A DNA stretch of 64,000 nucleotides from Atherinomorus stipes (lineage: Eukaryota; Chordata; Actinopteri; Atheriniformes; Atherinidae). Below are positions 1 through 11,799 of this stretch, piece after piece. A model generated the notes under the pieces. The model did not search any database. It saw only the letters and a program-made list of their open reading frames with translations, and was not told the origin of the DNA. The stretch spans positions 1 through 64,000 of the forward strand of contig JALJCO010001292.1 of assembly GCA_023101725.1 (NCBI GenBank). The letters are read 5' to 3'. Each line of letters begins with the position of its first letter. Position 1 is the first letter of the stretch. Position numbers and translations under genes: made by a program.

Positions 1-502
1 GGCAGCAGATGAGTACTGACCTAAACTGATAGAAAAACTCCTGTCAGCTAGATAAGACTGGAACCAGTTTAATGCTACGCCTCTGATACCAACACATGTA
101 TCCAGACGGGACAAAAGGATCTGATGATCAACTGTATGACAGATGTAAGATCTAGAAGAATCAGCGCAGCTGAACACACAGTCTGCAGCTAAGAGCAGAT
201 CGTTAAAAACTCTTAACAACGCCGTTCTGTACTATGAAATGCTTTAAAACCCGACTGAAATTTCTCAGAGTGCTATTCTGCTCAAGGCCGGGCACGGCAG
301 TTGCCCGCCTTTTTCTCCAGGATCTTGAATAAAAATAAAGTTTAGATATAGGGCGGTAGCTAGCCAAGACAGAGGAATCAAGTCCTCTCTTCTTCAGGAG
401 AGGCTGTACAACCGCATGTTTAAAAGCAGCGGGAACACAACCTGACCTCAGTGAGGAGTTAATCAGCTCCACAACACAAGGCCCTATACTCTTAAAAAAC
501 AT
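1..502 (-). pseudogene. frameshifted reverse transcriptase start of the same LINE
   Basis: Minus-strand translation from about 500 gives FKHAVVQPLLKKRGLDSS and SYRPISKL, the N-terminal fingers of a Jockey/L2-type reverse transcriptase. The match then decays into frameshifted sequence. Around 120-180 the segment that should hold catalytic motif A (LDL, a short gap, then DTVDHQ) is split between two frames: LILLDLTS is read in one and TVDHQILLSRLDTC in another. From about 130 down to 1 the frame is again coherent (VGIRGVALNWFQSYLADRS). At least two frameshifts are therefore present and no active enzyme can be made. The C-terminal half is outside the window. Confidence 0.78.
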
Positions 503-2426
503 CCTTGAATAATCGAGTAGGGATCGAATCTAAGGAACAACTACACGGTTTCAGGTGTTTCACAATGTCTGACAGGGAAGACAAGGACTCTTGCTCAAAA
601 ACATCAAATAAAGAGTCACAGGTCAAAGAGGGAACAGGTCCTATCATTGCCAGGGATACGGGTAGTACAGGCCTGGACAATGCAGTTTTATTCTTAAAAA
701 ACGCAAGAAATCTGTCACAGAGTGCCTGGGAAGGTGAAATGACGGAGGAATCACAAGGATTTAAGAGAGAATTAAGAGTCTTAAAAAGGAACTGAGGTTT
801 ATTAAAATTAACCGAAATGAGATTGGACAGGAATCGGGATTTGGCCGCTCTGACGGCTCTTTGGTACCTACGTAGGCTATCACGCAGGATTTCTAAGGAG
901 ATCTGCAAGTGATCCTTGTTAAATTTCCTTTCAGCACGTCTACACGTACGCCTCAGAGCGCGAGTGGCATCATCAAGCCAAGGTTCAGACCTTGGTGTAG
1001 AGCGCTTGAGCCTATATGGGGCCACCATGTCGAGGATATCTCTGCAGACTGAATTAAAGACAGCTACAAGCTCATCAGTACTAAGGTTAACCACAAAATC
1101 AGGTATTCCGATAGCAGATTTGCTAAGGGCTGCAGAGAAATGCGGAGCAGTTAAAGAATCAATTCTGCGCACGTGACGCACTGGAACCTGCTGTTTAACA
1201 GGGGGAGTAGGAAGCACAACAGAAAACAAAACCACAGAGTGATCAGAGAAACCTGCATCACAAATCTCAGAAACATGAATATTCAATCCAAATGACAAGA
1301 CTAGGTCCAGTGTATGTCCCAACCGGTGCGTAGCACCTGTTACCGACTGGACGAGGCTAAAAGAGTCTAAAATATGTAAAAACTCTTTTACTAGAGGCCT
1401 GGACTCACAACAGACATGAATGTTAAAATCACCCAACACCAAAAGGCGGTCAAAGTTCATACACAGGCCAGCCAGAAAATCCGCAAAGTCCTGTAGGAAG
1501 TCCTTATTGAATTTTGGCGGCCGATAAATCAAGGCGCACATAATAGGAGGATCGCTGCATATAGAAAAAGTTTGCAGCTCAAAACTAGAATAACTATCTG
1601 CCGGGGCCTGCCGGCAGACGAAGCTAGATTTGAAGACTGAGGCCAGTCCCCCACCTCTACCCGAAGAGCGAGGGGAGCTGAAGAAGAGGCAATCCGGAGG
1701 GAGAAGTTCAGAAAACGGAGCACACTCACCAGTCTGAAGCCAAGTCTCCGTGATGAACATAAAATCCAAATCACGTGATGTAAAGAAATCATTCAGAATG
1801 AATGTTTTATTTGCTAGCGATCTAGCGTTGAGAAGAGCCAGATGAAGAGTAGTCTCCTCCTGGGAATCCGTAGAGGCTCTAGCCAGACATCGAAGGCTCC
1901 CCAGGTCCACTTCCCGACGCCGGCGAACGCGGCTCCGCCAAAACATCGTGTCCTCCTCCCGGGGGCGAAGTGAAGACATGGCAGGGGAGGCCGGAACCAC
2001 GGGTATATTCCACCGACCAGTTGCTCGAACAACCACCGAAAGACCCGGAGAGGAGAAACGGGGATCGATGCAGACGCCAGAGCGCATGAGGACCCTGGCT
2101 CTCACTGAGGCTCCAGCGCGTTTCCCACGTTTCCTGCGGCGCCTCCTCCCCCGAATGACAGCAGGCCAACGATGGAGGTAAGCTGGAACAGACACCAGGA
2201 AAGCCGGGGCATCGGCAGTAACGCCAGCAGAATTGAGTGTAGACTGTGTTTCCCATAAAGACTTAATATCCAGAAGCATCTGGCGATCGTACACCAGTAG
2301 GGAGGTCACATCGCGACAACACACACAGAGAATAATAACAATCACAGCAAATACCGATAGCCCCCGTCGACAGCCGGCCAAACACAGTGGCGCCATCTTT
2401 GACGGTGCCCTTTGACAGAGCAACAT
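492..2426 (-). pseudogene. LINE ORF2 N-terminal part: APE-type endonuclease, 644 codons open
   Basis: The frame is open for 644 codons. Residues 22-38 are a hydrophobic, Cys-rich stretch and residues 92-103 are strongly basic (RGRRRRRKRGKR). Residues about 195-405 form an exonuclease-endonuclease-phosphatase fold: LLNARSL at 198-204, ITETWL with Glu227, LGDFNIH at 331-337 with Asp333 and Asn335, GHTLDLVL at 370-377, and the terminal SDH at 394-396. In this family the enzyme nicks target DNA to prime reverse transcription. The linker after it leads to SLDSIPTRLFKDVF, the usual entry to the reverse transcriptase. The frame then breaks near 490, where the reverse transcriptase continues in another frame. 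The start is uncertain; Met1 is simply the first Met in the open frame. It is classed as a pseudogene because the downstream domain is broken. Confidence 0.8.
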
Positions 2427-2469
2427 AAATTCAGACCATTTACCATAGCGATTATTTTTCCAAACATTT

Positions 2470-3190
2470 TGATGAATAATACAATATGAGCTGGTCCTGT
2501 GGCCAGCAAAAAGACCTATGGCCTCATGTGTAAATCATATACTTTCACAGAGAGTTTACACTTACAGTTTTAATATTTTGATATGTATAAGAAATAGCAT
2601 GATGCCCAGGCAGGTTTCCAAAGTGTCAAACCATTGTGAAAATGTGCTGGCACTCTTGTCTGGATTCTCTAAGTCACTATCACCAAATTTCAAAGCACAG
2701 TCTCTTCAGAAGCTTCCAAAATATTGTTATCAGTCTTTATTTCACTTTTTTTTAATGGTTAAGTTTGTGTGGGTGCTTCTTCCGTGGAGATAATTTAATT
2801 TAATTTAACAACAAACACAAGACGGACTGTCTTCTTTCATGAAGTTTATTCTTTTTCAAAGGATCTACATATTTTCACATGCAACAAAATGTGTCAGACC
2901 AAGAGTAAAGGACTATGGCTTATAGGGGAGAGTATGTGCTTGTCTGCATATCCTCATTGACCTCTGTAGAACTTATGCATGTTGCTAGAATACCACCTGT
3001 AGCTTACTCCACAATTTTTTTTATTTCATGAGGTAGTAAATTCAATTGTGGATTGTCACACTTTGCCCTAAAAACAGTATCACCATTCACTGTCACTTTT
3101 AAAGATCATGTTATTTTGCTGATACACAATTGGGTTGACAACTTATACAGATGACATTTAGTATCAGGAGAGCCAAAGTGCAGCTGGCAT
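2470..3190. other. AT-rich stretch without recognisable features
   Basis: I see no long open frame, tandem array or inverted repeat here. A small run of TTTAATTTAATTTAA sits near 2795. It is probably old unclassified repeat or unique intergenic DNA. Confidence 0.4.
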
Positions 3191-3204
3191 CCATTTGTCC
3201 TTCC

Positions 3205-3735
3205 ATTTTCTACCACTTATTGAAGGTTTTGGAAATTTTAGCAGGGCATCCCAAACTTCTCTTTCCTCAGCAACTTCTTCCAGCTCTTCTGGGGGCATAA
3301 CTGAGGTCTTCCCAGGCCAGCCAAGAGAAATGGTCTGTCCAGTATGTCCTAGGTCTTCCTCCTGGCCACTTCCCGGTGGGACTTAACTGGGTCACCTCAC
3401 TCAGGATGTACCAGGAGGCATCTGAAGCAGATGCCGGAGCCACCTCCATATGGCTATTTTCAATGCGGAGACTCTACTCAGAGCCCCTTCCTGGATGACC
3501 TAGCTTCACACCCTGTCTCAAAGGGAGAGTCCAGACACCATGTGGAGGAAACTCATTTCGGTCACTTGTATCTGCGATCTTGCTGTTTCAGCCACTATCC
3601 ACAGCTCATGACCAGAGGTTGCAGTAGGAACATAGAGAGCTTCACCTTTTTGCTCAGCTCCTTCGTCACAACAATAGGCCGATGCAGAACCCACATTTCT
3701 GTGGATGCTGCACTAATCTGCCAGTAGGTATTCCA
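3205..3735 (-). pseudogene. remnant of the C-terminal part of a non-LTR retrotransposon ORF
   Basis: The plus-strand text contains a sequence common in fish genomes, including CTTCTTCCAGCTCTTCTGGG, CCAGGCCAGCCAAGAGAAAT and GGAGGAAACTCATTTCGGTC. On the minus strand a fragment reads GKWPGGRPRTYWTDHFSWLAWEDL, which matches the end of a LINE polyprotein with a GRPRTRW...LAWE tail. The upstream part (3440-3735) is broken by stops and indels. I recognise the repeat type but cannot say whether it belongs to the RTE, I or another clade. It is unrelated to the LINE at 1-2426 and is clearly dead. Confidence 0.7.
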
Positions 3736-3739
3736 GCTG

Positions 3740-6700
3740 GATTCGTCCCACAATCAGGAAATTTCCCAGCTGCACACCACCTGGCAACATCTATTTGAAT
3801 TCAGTTTTTTTTTTTTTTTAACCCCAGAAACTAATGGTATAAAGATCTAGTTCCATCTTTGGTCTTACAAGTTGTGCATATCCCCCACCCCACACCCCTG
3901 AAAGTGTCTTTTCAGTCACTTTCAGACAGATGTAGACTGCTTTTTATTACTTCTTCTGTCCACTACTTCTTCAGTTTTATTATTTTTCAAGGACACCCGG
4001 ATACCATGCTGAGACATACCATGGTGTCAGCTAACAGCTCTGAGAATCACCTTGTTGGTGGAAAACTACCACCGTATATTTTATAAATCTGTATCTGGCA
4101 TTTTTCATAGTCAGCTTAAAGGGAAAGAAATTTATTTGTTTATATACTTCTAATAAAGTGCCTCAAGGTACTATTCAGAATAGTTTTTTTTTTTTTTCTT
4201 GTTAATTGTTAAGCTGGGCCCTTTTTATAAGCTTTAATGATTCGTAGGTCACAGTGAACCAAGTTAACAAGCACAAAAACAAACAAAAAAGAAAACATCT
4301 GACTGAATGTCATAAGACTTAACTGGATATGTGTGAAAGAAAACCAAATGCTGCCAAAATTCTGCACGCTTAAAAAAAGAAATTATGCCTGGAGGTTATT
4401 ATATGTTCTAGTCAAAGAGAACCACACTAAATATTGATTTTTTTTCCCCCATAAAATTATTATTCCTTTAGTTTTAAAACTATAAATCACTCAACTTTTG
4501 AACTTCTTTTTCATAATCAAACTTTTTCACAGTCTTGCTTGTATATAATGAGGATAGTGATGATCGTGGACTGAAGAATGGTTGTTTTGTGATTTCCTGC
4601 TTTTGCTGATTTGTCAGTGAAAGATGAATACAACTAACTTATTTCCAAATTAGCCCTTTTTGATTTTTCCAAACTAAGCTTTCCCCGACTATCCGGGTTC
4701 TGATGGGTTCAGTTTAGCGGCTTTCGTTCTGTTTCATAATCTTCAGATGGACCTTTGCTAACTTTATCGATCAGACATCAGCTTCATTAACCCAGATAAC
4801 TGGTGTATTTTCTACATTGCTTTCACAAAATTTCGCAAAAAATGAAAATTTCCACACACATGTGACGACAAGCTAAACTTCTTAGTTTTAAAGTGAGGCT
4901 TTTTCTTACATCAGCCTTCCTGTTAAGGACTGAAAAATGCTTTCATAAATTCACAATGCTAGAACATTATGGTCATGTGATTAACTGATCCTCTTCATTC
5001 TTTTTTGAGCTCAAAGTGTTCATTCCTGATGAACTGCTCCATCAACTTTAGAGTGGTTGAGCAAGAAATTAAATTTTATACAAAAGAACCATATAAAGCA
5101 GTACAAGGTAAACCAAAACTTGATGTAGCAATAGCAAACATGAGAATAATCATACTCAATCTAATAACGATCAAGCCACACAGAAGATGAAGTAACTTTG
5201 TTCGTTTTTCATTGTACTGTATAGATATTTTTTGCTCTGACCGCTTCACACTGAGAACTAACATCCATTTTATGTAGTGTTTTCATATCTTTTCACACAA
5301 AACTGCCTGTTTTTTGGGGTCTTAAAATACAAACTGCTGAACTCGGGTGCAAAATTTTCAGCTTGATTTGATGGCCAATTTGTTTCACATCAGGGAAAGA
5401 CATAATAACAGAAACCGCCAGTTGTCTAACATTCGGGGGTGAGAATAAATGCTTGTTTGCAGCAGGCAAGATCTGGTCATTATTTCCAAAATCCTTCTAT
5501 TATTTGACCACTCCGGAGCTTAATGGAGACACAAATCAAACTAAACAATGGGCAGCCTTGCACCAGGCGTGTCTCCCCTAAATATAGAAAGTGTTTGTTT
5601 TTTTTCTCTCTCCTCACACAGCATGATCCTTTCAGCAGAAAGGGGGAAACTCACTTTCAGTAATTATTTTTTTTTCTTCTCTTTGAAGAGTTTAAACTTT
5701 TTGTTCTGGTTTTAGTCCATATTTTTTAGAACTTTCAGGTAATTTGTAGTTTTTGGTGTAAAAAAATGGTAAACCTGTCATTTTGGAATATTGAAGCTGG
5801 TCTCATTTCCGCTGATACAGTACGTTCATAGGTCTGATTTTAGTTTGGTGATGTCAAACAAGGCTTTGAATCACAAATTAAACAAAAAAAAAAAAGACAC
5901 ATTGAAGCTGATACATATTCTTTCTTGCTCAAAGATATTTTAATCTTTTGTCATCACAGAGGACATTGGCACTTTCTCCTAATTGGTATGCAACTCAGCT
6001 TTAGCAGTGTTTGAGGGAGGTGACTTATTTCAGACTTAAAACTCAAAAGTACAGTTCAGGTCAGTTTCCAAGTGAGTTCATGCTGACCGTGTCAGTCATA
6101 AATTATATCATCCAATTAATTTAATTTTATATGATTCAGTCTTTGTGGGTTGTGTTTTTAAGCCACATTCTCTGTTCAGAACTCACATTGTATGGCACAT
6201 GTCTTCATCTAACATATCCCCCTGAATACTTACTGTCACTTCTCTTTCTCAAATTGCCAATCTGTCTGTGTGATATTGACTTTTAAGTGGTCATGCCCCC
6301 ATCTCCTACATGTCGAGACACAAGAATGAAATAAATGCTGTCTATCACTAACTTAAAACCAGTCAAAGGGAGAAAAGTTTGCAGAGATGCACAACTCATT
6401 TGAACTGTATTAAAATAGCAAAGAGAGAGGGGTGATAGAGATGCATTAAGGCTGAGGCAAGCTATACACCGAGGTCAGCTGGGGCCAGTGGAACCTGAGT
6501 AGATGCTCAGAAAATGCTTGGGTAATCAATTGGCCTTTGGACCTCTGTGGAATACAGCAGTAAGACAGGCCCCTCAGCATCAAAAAGGCTTAAAATGTTA
6601 CAGATTATCAGCTTGCTGCCTTCTTATGCTTTCTACCAGACAACAAGGACCTCAGAAGTTTAAATCAATAGTTAATTATCTGCCACATAAACATAAATAC

Positions 6701-7480
6701 ATTTGCAGTTACTCACTGCTGAGCCACTGGACCACGGCTTCAAGCACTCAGGGCTGCAATCTCATTCAAGAAAAACATCTTTGACTGTGAAGGCTTGGCG
6801 TACGTATAACTGCAAGTTCATGTGTGTTCCTGGGTATGGAAATGGAGCACTGAGGTCTAAGTGGTTAAACACATCATGTCTCAGCTGTTTCATTGAGTGG
6901 AATATAATACAAGACAGACCATAGTGCTTGACCTTATCATTTACGGTTATTACATGCAACAGTAAAGGAATGGACTGCTTCACTTGCTGCAGCTTTGGAA
7001 ATACAACCATATAGAAGGACTACAGATGAAAGCGCTTCAAGCTTTTTTTTAAGCTTGGACTTAAAAAAAAAAAGAGGTATACAAATGTCCATCTCATAAT
7101 GTGAATTATGAAGCAGATCTGTCCCTCTTGTTCCTTCAAAAACGTCTTTTAAATGAAGCTTCTGTTGTTTTGAATAACAGAACTGGCACATCTGATATTT
7201 TTGGATTACGGCCTGTCATTGTTTGGACATGATCTGCTACTTTTGAGTCATCCCAAGAAGTACCGCCATATTGTTTTCAGGCCACATCCATGTTGTTTAT
7301 GCCTATTGTCTGCAGCTTTGGTTTTTTGGTTTAAAGTTTAAAAAACCAGTATAGGGTTGCTGAATGGAATGCATGGGGAGGTCATTTTAAGACAACATAC
7401 AGTAGTGCCTGAAATTTTAAACCACCTCTCATGTCTTTATATCCATTGTAATTTTTATTATTTCTTGTAATTTCTGAGGG
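3740..7480. other. 3.7 kb AT-rich DNA without a supported gene
   Basis: Only simple poly-A/T runs are visible (near 3804-3818, 4183-4197, 5881-5895 and 7058-7073). Near 7038 a short perfect palindrome reads CAAGCTT, six T, AAGCTTG. Open frames are all under 100 codons and have no recognisable domain. The stretch may contain decayed repeats that I cannot name. Confidence 0.5.
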
Positions 7481-7483
7481 ATA

Positions 7484-8200
7484 GGCATCCCTGAGGGATG
7501 CCCAGCCAAGGCCCCTCGATGCGCCTCAGGGGGAGTCCCTCGGTTTTCTTTTTCCTGTCACCGGTCTGTCTGCACCATGGCAGATGCAGCAGAGGGAGCG
7601 GCTCAGCTTTATGTTATAAAAAAAGCCAGGTAATGTCATTGTTGGGCATCTCTGCACTGTCTGGTTCACCAGATAATTCCAGGTGTTCTGAGTGTGATGA
7701 GTTTCATCATTAACTCCAGGAGCTGCAGGTTGGTGAGGGGGGCTTTCAGCCGTCTCATCCGGCCCAGTTTAACAACCCCGATGCTGTCCTGATGCGGGGC
7801 AGCATTATGAGCCCATTACAACCCATCGGCAAAGCAGGTCATCAAACTGCCGTTCGGAAACCGGGACCGGACACAGATCACAGTTTATCCTCCTCTGTCT
7901 TCAGAGAGAGAGGAGATTCCCCTGGTTCTTCTTGGTGTTTCCCATCCTGTCAGAAAATGAGTGTCTGTGTCATGACATGGAGTCGCTCTGATTGGTTGAC
8001 GCCCCACGTCAAGACGCCAATTTCAAATTTTCCAACTCTGGCATCTGCTGCCCGGATGCTCGAAATCTCACAACTTGATGCGCGAATCGCGCAAAACGCA
8101 TCTAGACACGCCACAGGGTTTTCAACGCCTCCTCGACGCGTGTCAGCCATTGACTTTGCATGTAAACCTGATGCCCAAATCGCGTTTGGTGTGTACGCAC
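7484..8200 (+). mobile_element. 5'-truncated copy of the ACACCAAATGCGATTTGG inverted-repeat transposon
   Basis: This stretch aligns along its length with 57050-57726. Shared blocks include GGTTCACCAGATAATTC, GTGTTCTGAGTGTGATGAG, CACAGTTTATCCTCCTCTGT and GGTTCTTCTTGGTGTTTCC. The right end (CCCAAATCGCGTTTGGTGTG, then TACGCAC) matches the terminal inverted repeat of the fuller copy at 56891-57726. The left end is missing; instead a small hairpin GGCATCCC-TGA-GGGATGCC lies at 7484-7502. No transposase is encoded, so it is a non-autonomous element. Confidence 0.75.
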
Positions 8201-8207
8201 TGTGAGG

Positions 8208-9220
8208 CAGGGGTGTCCAAAGTCAGTCCTCAACGGACACAGTCCTGCAGGTTTTCAATGTTTCCCTGGTCCAACACTCAAATTGAATGGATCCAACAGC
8301 CTATGAAGTTCTCCGCAATGACTCATTACTCTAAAGTGCTGATGACATGACCCTAACTTCAAGTGACTTTGCCATACAACAACACACCAAGACAAAATAA
8401 GTAGTTCTGTGCAATTAGAAGTTAATCAGACATGCATTTACGTAAATATTTGATGTCTTAGAGGCACGGCTAAGCGCTAATAGTTTGTGTGACGTGTAGT
8501 CAGCGAGATACGGAATTCCGCTTATTGATTTACATGTATAATTTAAGCCATGGAAAACATGAAAGATGGCTCCAGAACAGCTAGATTGGAACTGGTTTGT
8601 GTGGTGGGATCTCAGGCAGGTAAGAAGAGTGTGATAATGCTGAGGAGTTTGGGGAAATCACATTTTACAAGCTAGAACTGGGGTAGAACTGTAGTCAGCT
8701 GCCATACAGTCTGTCTCCCAGCCTCAAGTCCACCCGGTTCAGCTAAAAGCCTGCGATGCCGACACACCGAGCCAACTGTAAGGAGCAACCCAGAACAGTA
8801 CAAATGGACCCACAACTGTTAAGGAGCTGCACCAGTTTGATCGAGCCAGGCATGACAGAGACGAGCCACTCGTTCCCTGCGTTAACAAGTTAGCTTGAAG
8901 CTAACTTTTACTACAACTTACATGGCTCCAGTCGAGTATAAAATAGTTCCCGTTTATAAAGATGAGGATGGAGGGAAGGATGCATCTTTGTAAGCGGCTG
9001 GAGGAGATGTGATGACCGGAGAAGTCCTGTTACCGAGCAGCAGCTGACTGTCCATTTTCTAAAAACTCATCTGTGCAGCTGCGCTTGTTTCTGTTACATA
9101 GACCAATGGTCTATAAAACATGTCAAAAAATGTCAAAAATGTGTCATCAGAGCTTTAAGCAAACATACTGTAGACAACCTGCAGGACTGTGGTCCTTGAT
9201 GCAGGAGATGGACACCCCTG
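8208..9220. mobile_element. non-autonomous hAT-like transposon with CAGGGGTGTCC termini
   Basis: The element opens with CAGGGGTGTCCAAAGTCAGT and closes with GATGGACACCCCTG, an imperfect inverted repeat that extends inward (AGTCCTGCAGG near 8250, CCTGCAGGACTGTGGTCCTT near 9180-9200). CAGGGG termini and this length (1,013 bp) fit fish hAT elements. The flanks CTGTGAGG and CTCTCAGA agree at only 5 of 8 positions, so a target duplication is at best decayed. No transposase remains. It starts 8 bp after the end of the preceding transposon. Confidence 0.72.
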
Positions 9221-9719
9221 CTCTCAGAGGTACCTCTACTGTAAATATAACCTATGTTCAGGTTAGGTTTATGTTTCTTAAATGAAAGGAATGACATTAA
9301 TTTGACAGCATCTTCTGTTAATTTATTTGGCTCGATAAAGTTTAAAGATTTTTCTTTGTTAAAAGAACTCTTCATTGCTAAATGTGATGATTCTGATTGG
9401 ATCAGCTGCATGTTTTTTGAGGTCACCCTGTTTCAAAGGACCAATTATCAATGGAATCATAAGGCACTTTGTTTTTCTAGCAGCCTATAACAAAGTGCAA
9501 TATTCTGTACTCACTAGTTTTAGATGCATCTCTGAAAATGCCAAGAATAACAGTATGACATGAAATAGTAAATTTGTGAGTTATTCAGAGAACTATTAGT
9601 TGAAGACTTGGTGTGCAGCATGTCCTTGAAAAATTTGTGGAAGATGTGCAAGTGAAGGACAAAAGAAGAAATGTCCAACCTGACAAAAAACAAACAAACA
9701 AAAACCTACAGCAGGTTAA

Positions 9720-10075
9720 CTAAAAGTGTTGTCCTTAAGAAACAGGAAGAGATTCGGCAGAGACTTGGGAAAAGACCAAAGAAATGCATCTGGTTCTTCA
9801 GTTGATCCACACCGTTCTCTGAAGTTTGATCAGAAATGGTTTCTATGGAAGGGTGGCTGTCAAGGTATGCCACTGACAAGGATTGGACTGAAAATGAGTG
9901 GTAACAGGTTTTACGGAGGGATGAATCCTCCCCAGTGTCAGAATCCTCGACATTATTGAAGCTGTGTGGGTTCATCTTGACAGAGAACAGAACAAAAGGC
10001 AGCCAATATCTAAAGAAGACCTTTGAAATGTCCTTCAACAAGGCTGGAGAGCTATCCCTACAGACTACTTAAAAA
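9720..10075 (+). pseudogene. decayed Tc1-like transposase fragment
   Basis: The plus-strand text carries pieces typical of a fish Tc1-like transposase. One short frame reads DPHRSLKFDQKWFLWKGGCQ. GGATGAATCCTCC follows, equivalent to a DESS motif after the first catalytic Asp. Then comes GTGTGGGTTCATC (VWVH), and last CAACAAGGCTGGAGAGCTATCCC (QQGWRAIP, near the C terminus). The middle of the enzyme between VWVH and the C terminus is deleted, and stops and frameshifts separate the pieces. No flanking inverted repeats were found. Confidence 0.62.
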
Positions 10076-10361
10076 ATATAACAAAACTTGTCTAAGATAA
10101 TTCAGGATATATCGTAGAAAAAAAAAGTGTCATACTCAAATTGATTCTGAAACATGTTAGAATTTTGTTTTCGCCCCCGCGTATCGTTTGAGTGAATTGC
10201 TACACCATATCATTTGAGCCCAGCAATATGTGAATAAAGATGAAAATATGGTTTGGCTGAGGATTTTTACACATTTAAAGTGTTTTTTCTCTGCCAAACA
10301 ACAGAAAAGGGCTTGGAAAATGTGCTTTAGAGAGTTTATTTGCTATGGAACAGATTGGCAA

Positions 10362-10480
10362 CCTCTCTAGGGTGTACCCTGCCCCCTACCTCTCGCCCGA
10401 TAATAGGTGTGATAGGCTTCAGCAATACCCTGTGACCCTGAACTGGACTGAGCAGTAGAAAATGAATGAATGAATGTTTT
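10362..10480 (+). mobile_element. 3' end fragment of a common fish L2/SINE-type repeat
   Basis: AGGGTGTACCCTGCCCCCTA, then GATAATAGGTGTGATAGGCT and CCCTGTGACCCTGAACTGGA, followed by a short GAAT tandem tail, match the right part of the better copy at 48725-49100. The plus-strand tail marks orientation. Confidence 0.75.
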
Positions 10481-10551
10481 TTATTTTAATTTTTTTAAAT
10501 TTCACATCAGAGGAGAGATCCCAAGAAAAAATAAGTTTTATATACATATAG

Positions 10552-10554
<3 letters not shown>

Positions 10555-10595
<41 letters not shown>
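10555..10595. repeat. (TA)n microsatellite
   Basis: About 20 uninterrupted TA units. Confidence 0.97.
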
Positions 10596-10597
<2 letters not shown>

Positions 10598-10868
10598 CTT
10601 CCTCTTTTTTTTCTAGGCTTCAATTGTTAATTTCTCTAGATTTTTTTATTATTATTATTATTTGTAATGTTGAAAAGTTTACTTTTTTGAAAAAAAAAAA
10701 AAAACTTTTTGCTAAGGACATGTCTCTGTACTACATGGATCCATTTATGTCAGTTACACTCAGGGTCTAAAAACACATTTTCAAATTGAGTTCTATGAAC
10801 TGCAGGGATTTGAAGAGCTGGTACTTTCTAATAGTAGTAATGAGGACAATGGAGAAACCTCTGTGGTA
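10596..10868. other. spacer with T- and A-runs
   Basis: It contains an (ATT)n-like run near 10645 and an A tract near 10690. Nothing else is recognised. Confidence 0.4.
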
Positions 10869-11275
10869 AATGGACTTTACTTATATAGGACTCTAGTCTT
10901 CATCACTCAAAGCCCTTATACACTTGAAGCCACATTACATTTCATTTAACCCAATATGCAAATAGTACTAGGCTTCCTGAGTAATACTGAACAGTTTTTT
11001 TGCACAGCGTGATATAGAATCAAAATTGAGGACACAAAATAATAAAACATGGGGAAGAAAACAGAAAACAGATCACATGCAGCACCTCTTAGTAGTTATC
11101 TATGTAGTCTTTTTACACTATCACACACGTTTATACACAAAGGAGCATACTGGGGGCAAAATTGGGCTTGTATCTTGCCCAGAGGCACTTCAGTATATCA
11201 TCTGGGGAAGCCAGGCTCAACCACCAACCTTTCAATTAGCAGATGGTTGCTCCTCCTTAGCTAAAGCCTCCAGAG
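10869..11275 (+). mobile_element. degenerate copy of the CACTTTTCAAGGCAC/TCTTGCCCAAGGACAC fish repeat
   Basis: AATGGACTTTACTTATATAG, CACTCAAAGCCCTTATACAC and, further on, TCTTGCCCAGAGGCACTTCA and CAACCACCAACCTTTC match the layout of the better copy at 43213-43551. Spacing is irregular, indicating indels. This family is common in fish, but I cannot assign it to a named retroelement. Confidence 0.6.
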
Positions 11276-11499
11276 AACACCAAATCTGATCAGACAGAGA
11301 AATGTGAAATAGTCTAAAAGTGAGAGTTTGCACTGGTGCTGATGAGCACTTCTTCTGCTTTGTTCTTTTCTGTCAGAGTAATGCATTTCAGTGTACATCC
11401 TGTACATTCTGTTTTTTTTTTTTTAGGGAGCCAAGCCTGGTCAGTTATTCGGATGAAGACAATCCGTAGCAGCATAGTTTTGTTTTCTTCTAAACACAT

Positions 11500-11728
11500 C
11501 TAAGATGTCCAAATGGGTCCTCAAGGGCTGCTGCCCTGCAGGTTTCAGATGTGTCCCCGCTCCAAAACACCTGAATCAAATTCAAATGGATTTAGACAAC
11601 ATTTTGTTTCTCAAGTGCTGCCCAAACCTATTGAAGATGCATGAATTTGAGTCAGGTGTGTTGAAGCAGGAGCTGTTTAAATCCTGCAGGGTATCAACCT
11701 TCAACAAACAGACCGGGACATCCTTGAC
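11500..11728. mobile_element. partial hAT-like fold-back element of the GGTGTCCAAA family
   Basis: GATGTCCAAATGGGTCCTCA and CTGCCCTGCAGGTTTCAGAT at the left, with AGTCAGGTGTGTTGAAGCAG and AAATCCTGCAGGG at the right, form an imperfect fold-back. This is the compact version of the element at 8208-9220. The right terminus is lost. Confidence 0.6.
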
Positions 11729-11799
11729 ACAAGCCTTTAATTTCATAACTTTTAATAGCTTGTAATGTCTAGGAAAACCGTAAATTAATCTAAAAACCA

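Larger units (their letters stand above)
1..2426 (-). mobile_element. 5' portion of a Jockey-superfamily (Rex1/L2/CR1-like) LINE
   Basis: Reading the minus strand from 2426 down to the window edge gives, in order, a basic N-terminal region, an APE-type endonuclease, a linker and the start of a reverse transcriptase. This is the layout of ORF2 in Jockey-superfamily non-LTR retrotransposons. The reverse transcriptase runs off the left edge (the last residues seen are QSYLADRSFSISLGQYSSAA), so the 3' half lies outside the window. No poly-A or tandem tail is visible because that end is missing. The clade (Rex1, L2 or CR1) is a guess from protein resemblance. The copy is dead, because its reverse transcriptase is frameshifted. 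Confidence 0.85.

Noticed and set aside
1879..2256. 125-codon minus-strand frame overlapping the LINE ORF
   Set aside because: It is a shadow frame of the GC-rich basic region of the LINE protein.
7792..8205. 137-codon plus-strand frame
   Set aside because: It lies wholly inside a non-autonomous transposon, and the second copy at 56891 does not keep the frame.
10555..10595. Promoter-like TATA-rich stretch
   Set aside because: It is a plain (TA)n microsatellite with no associated transcript start evidence.
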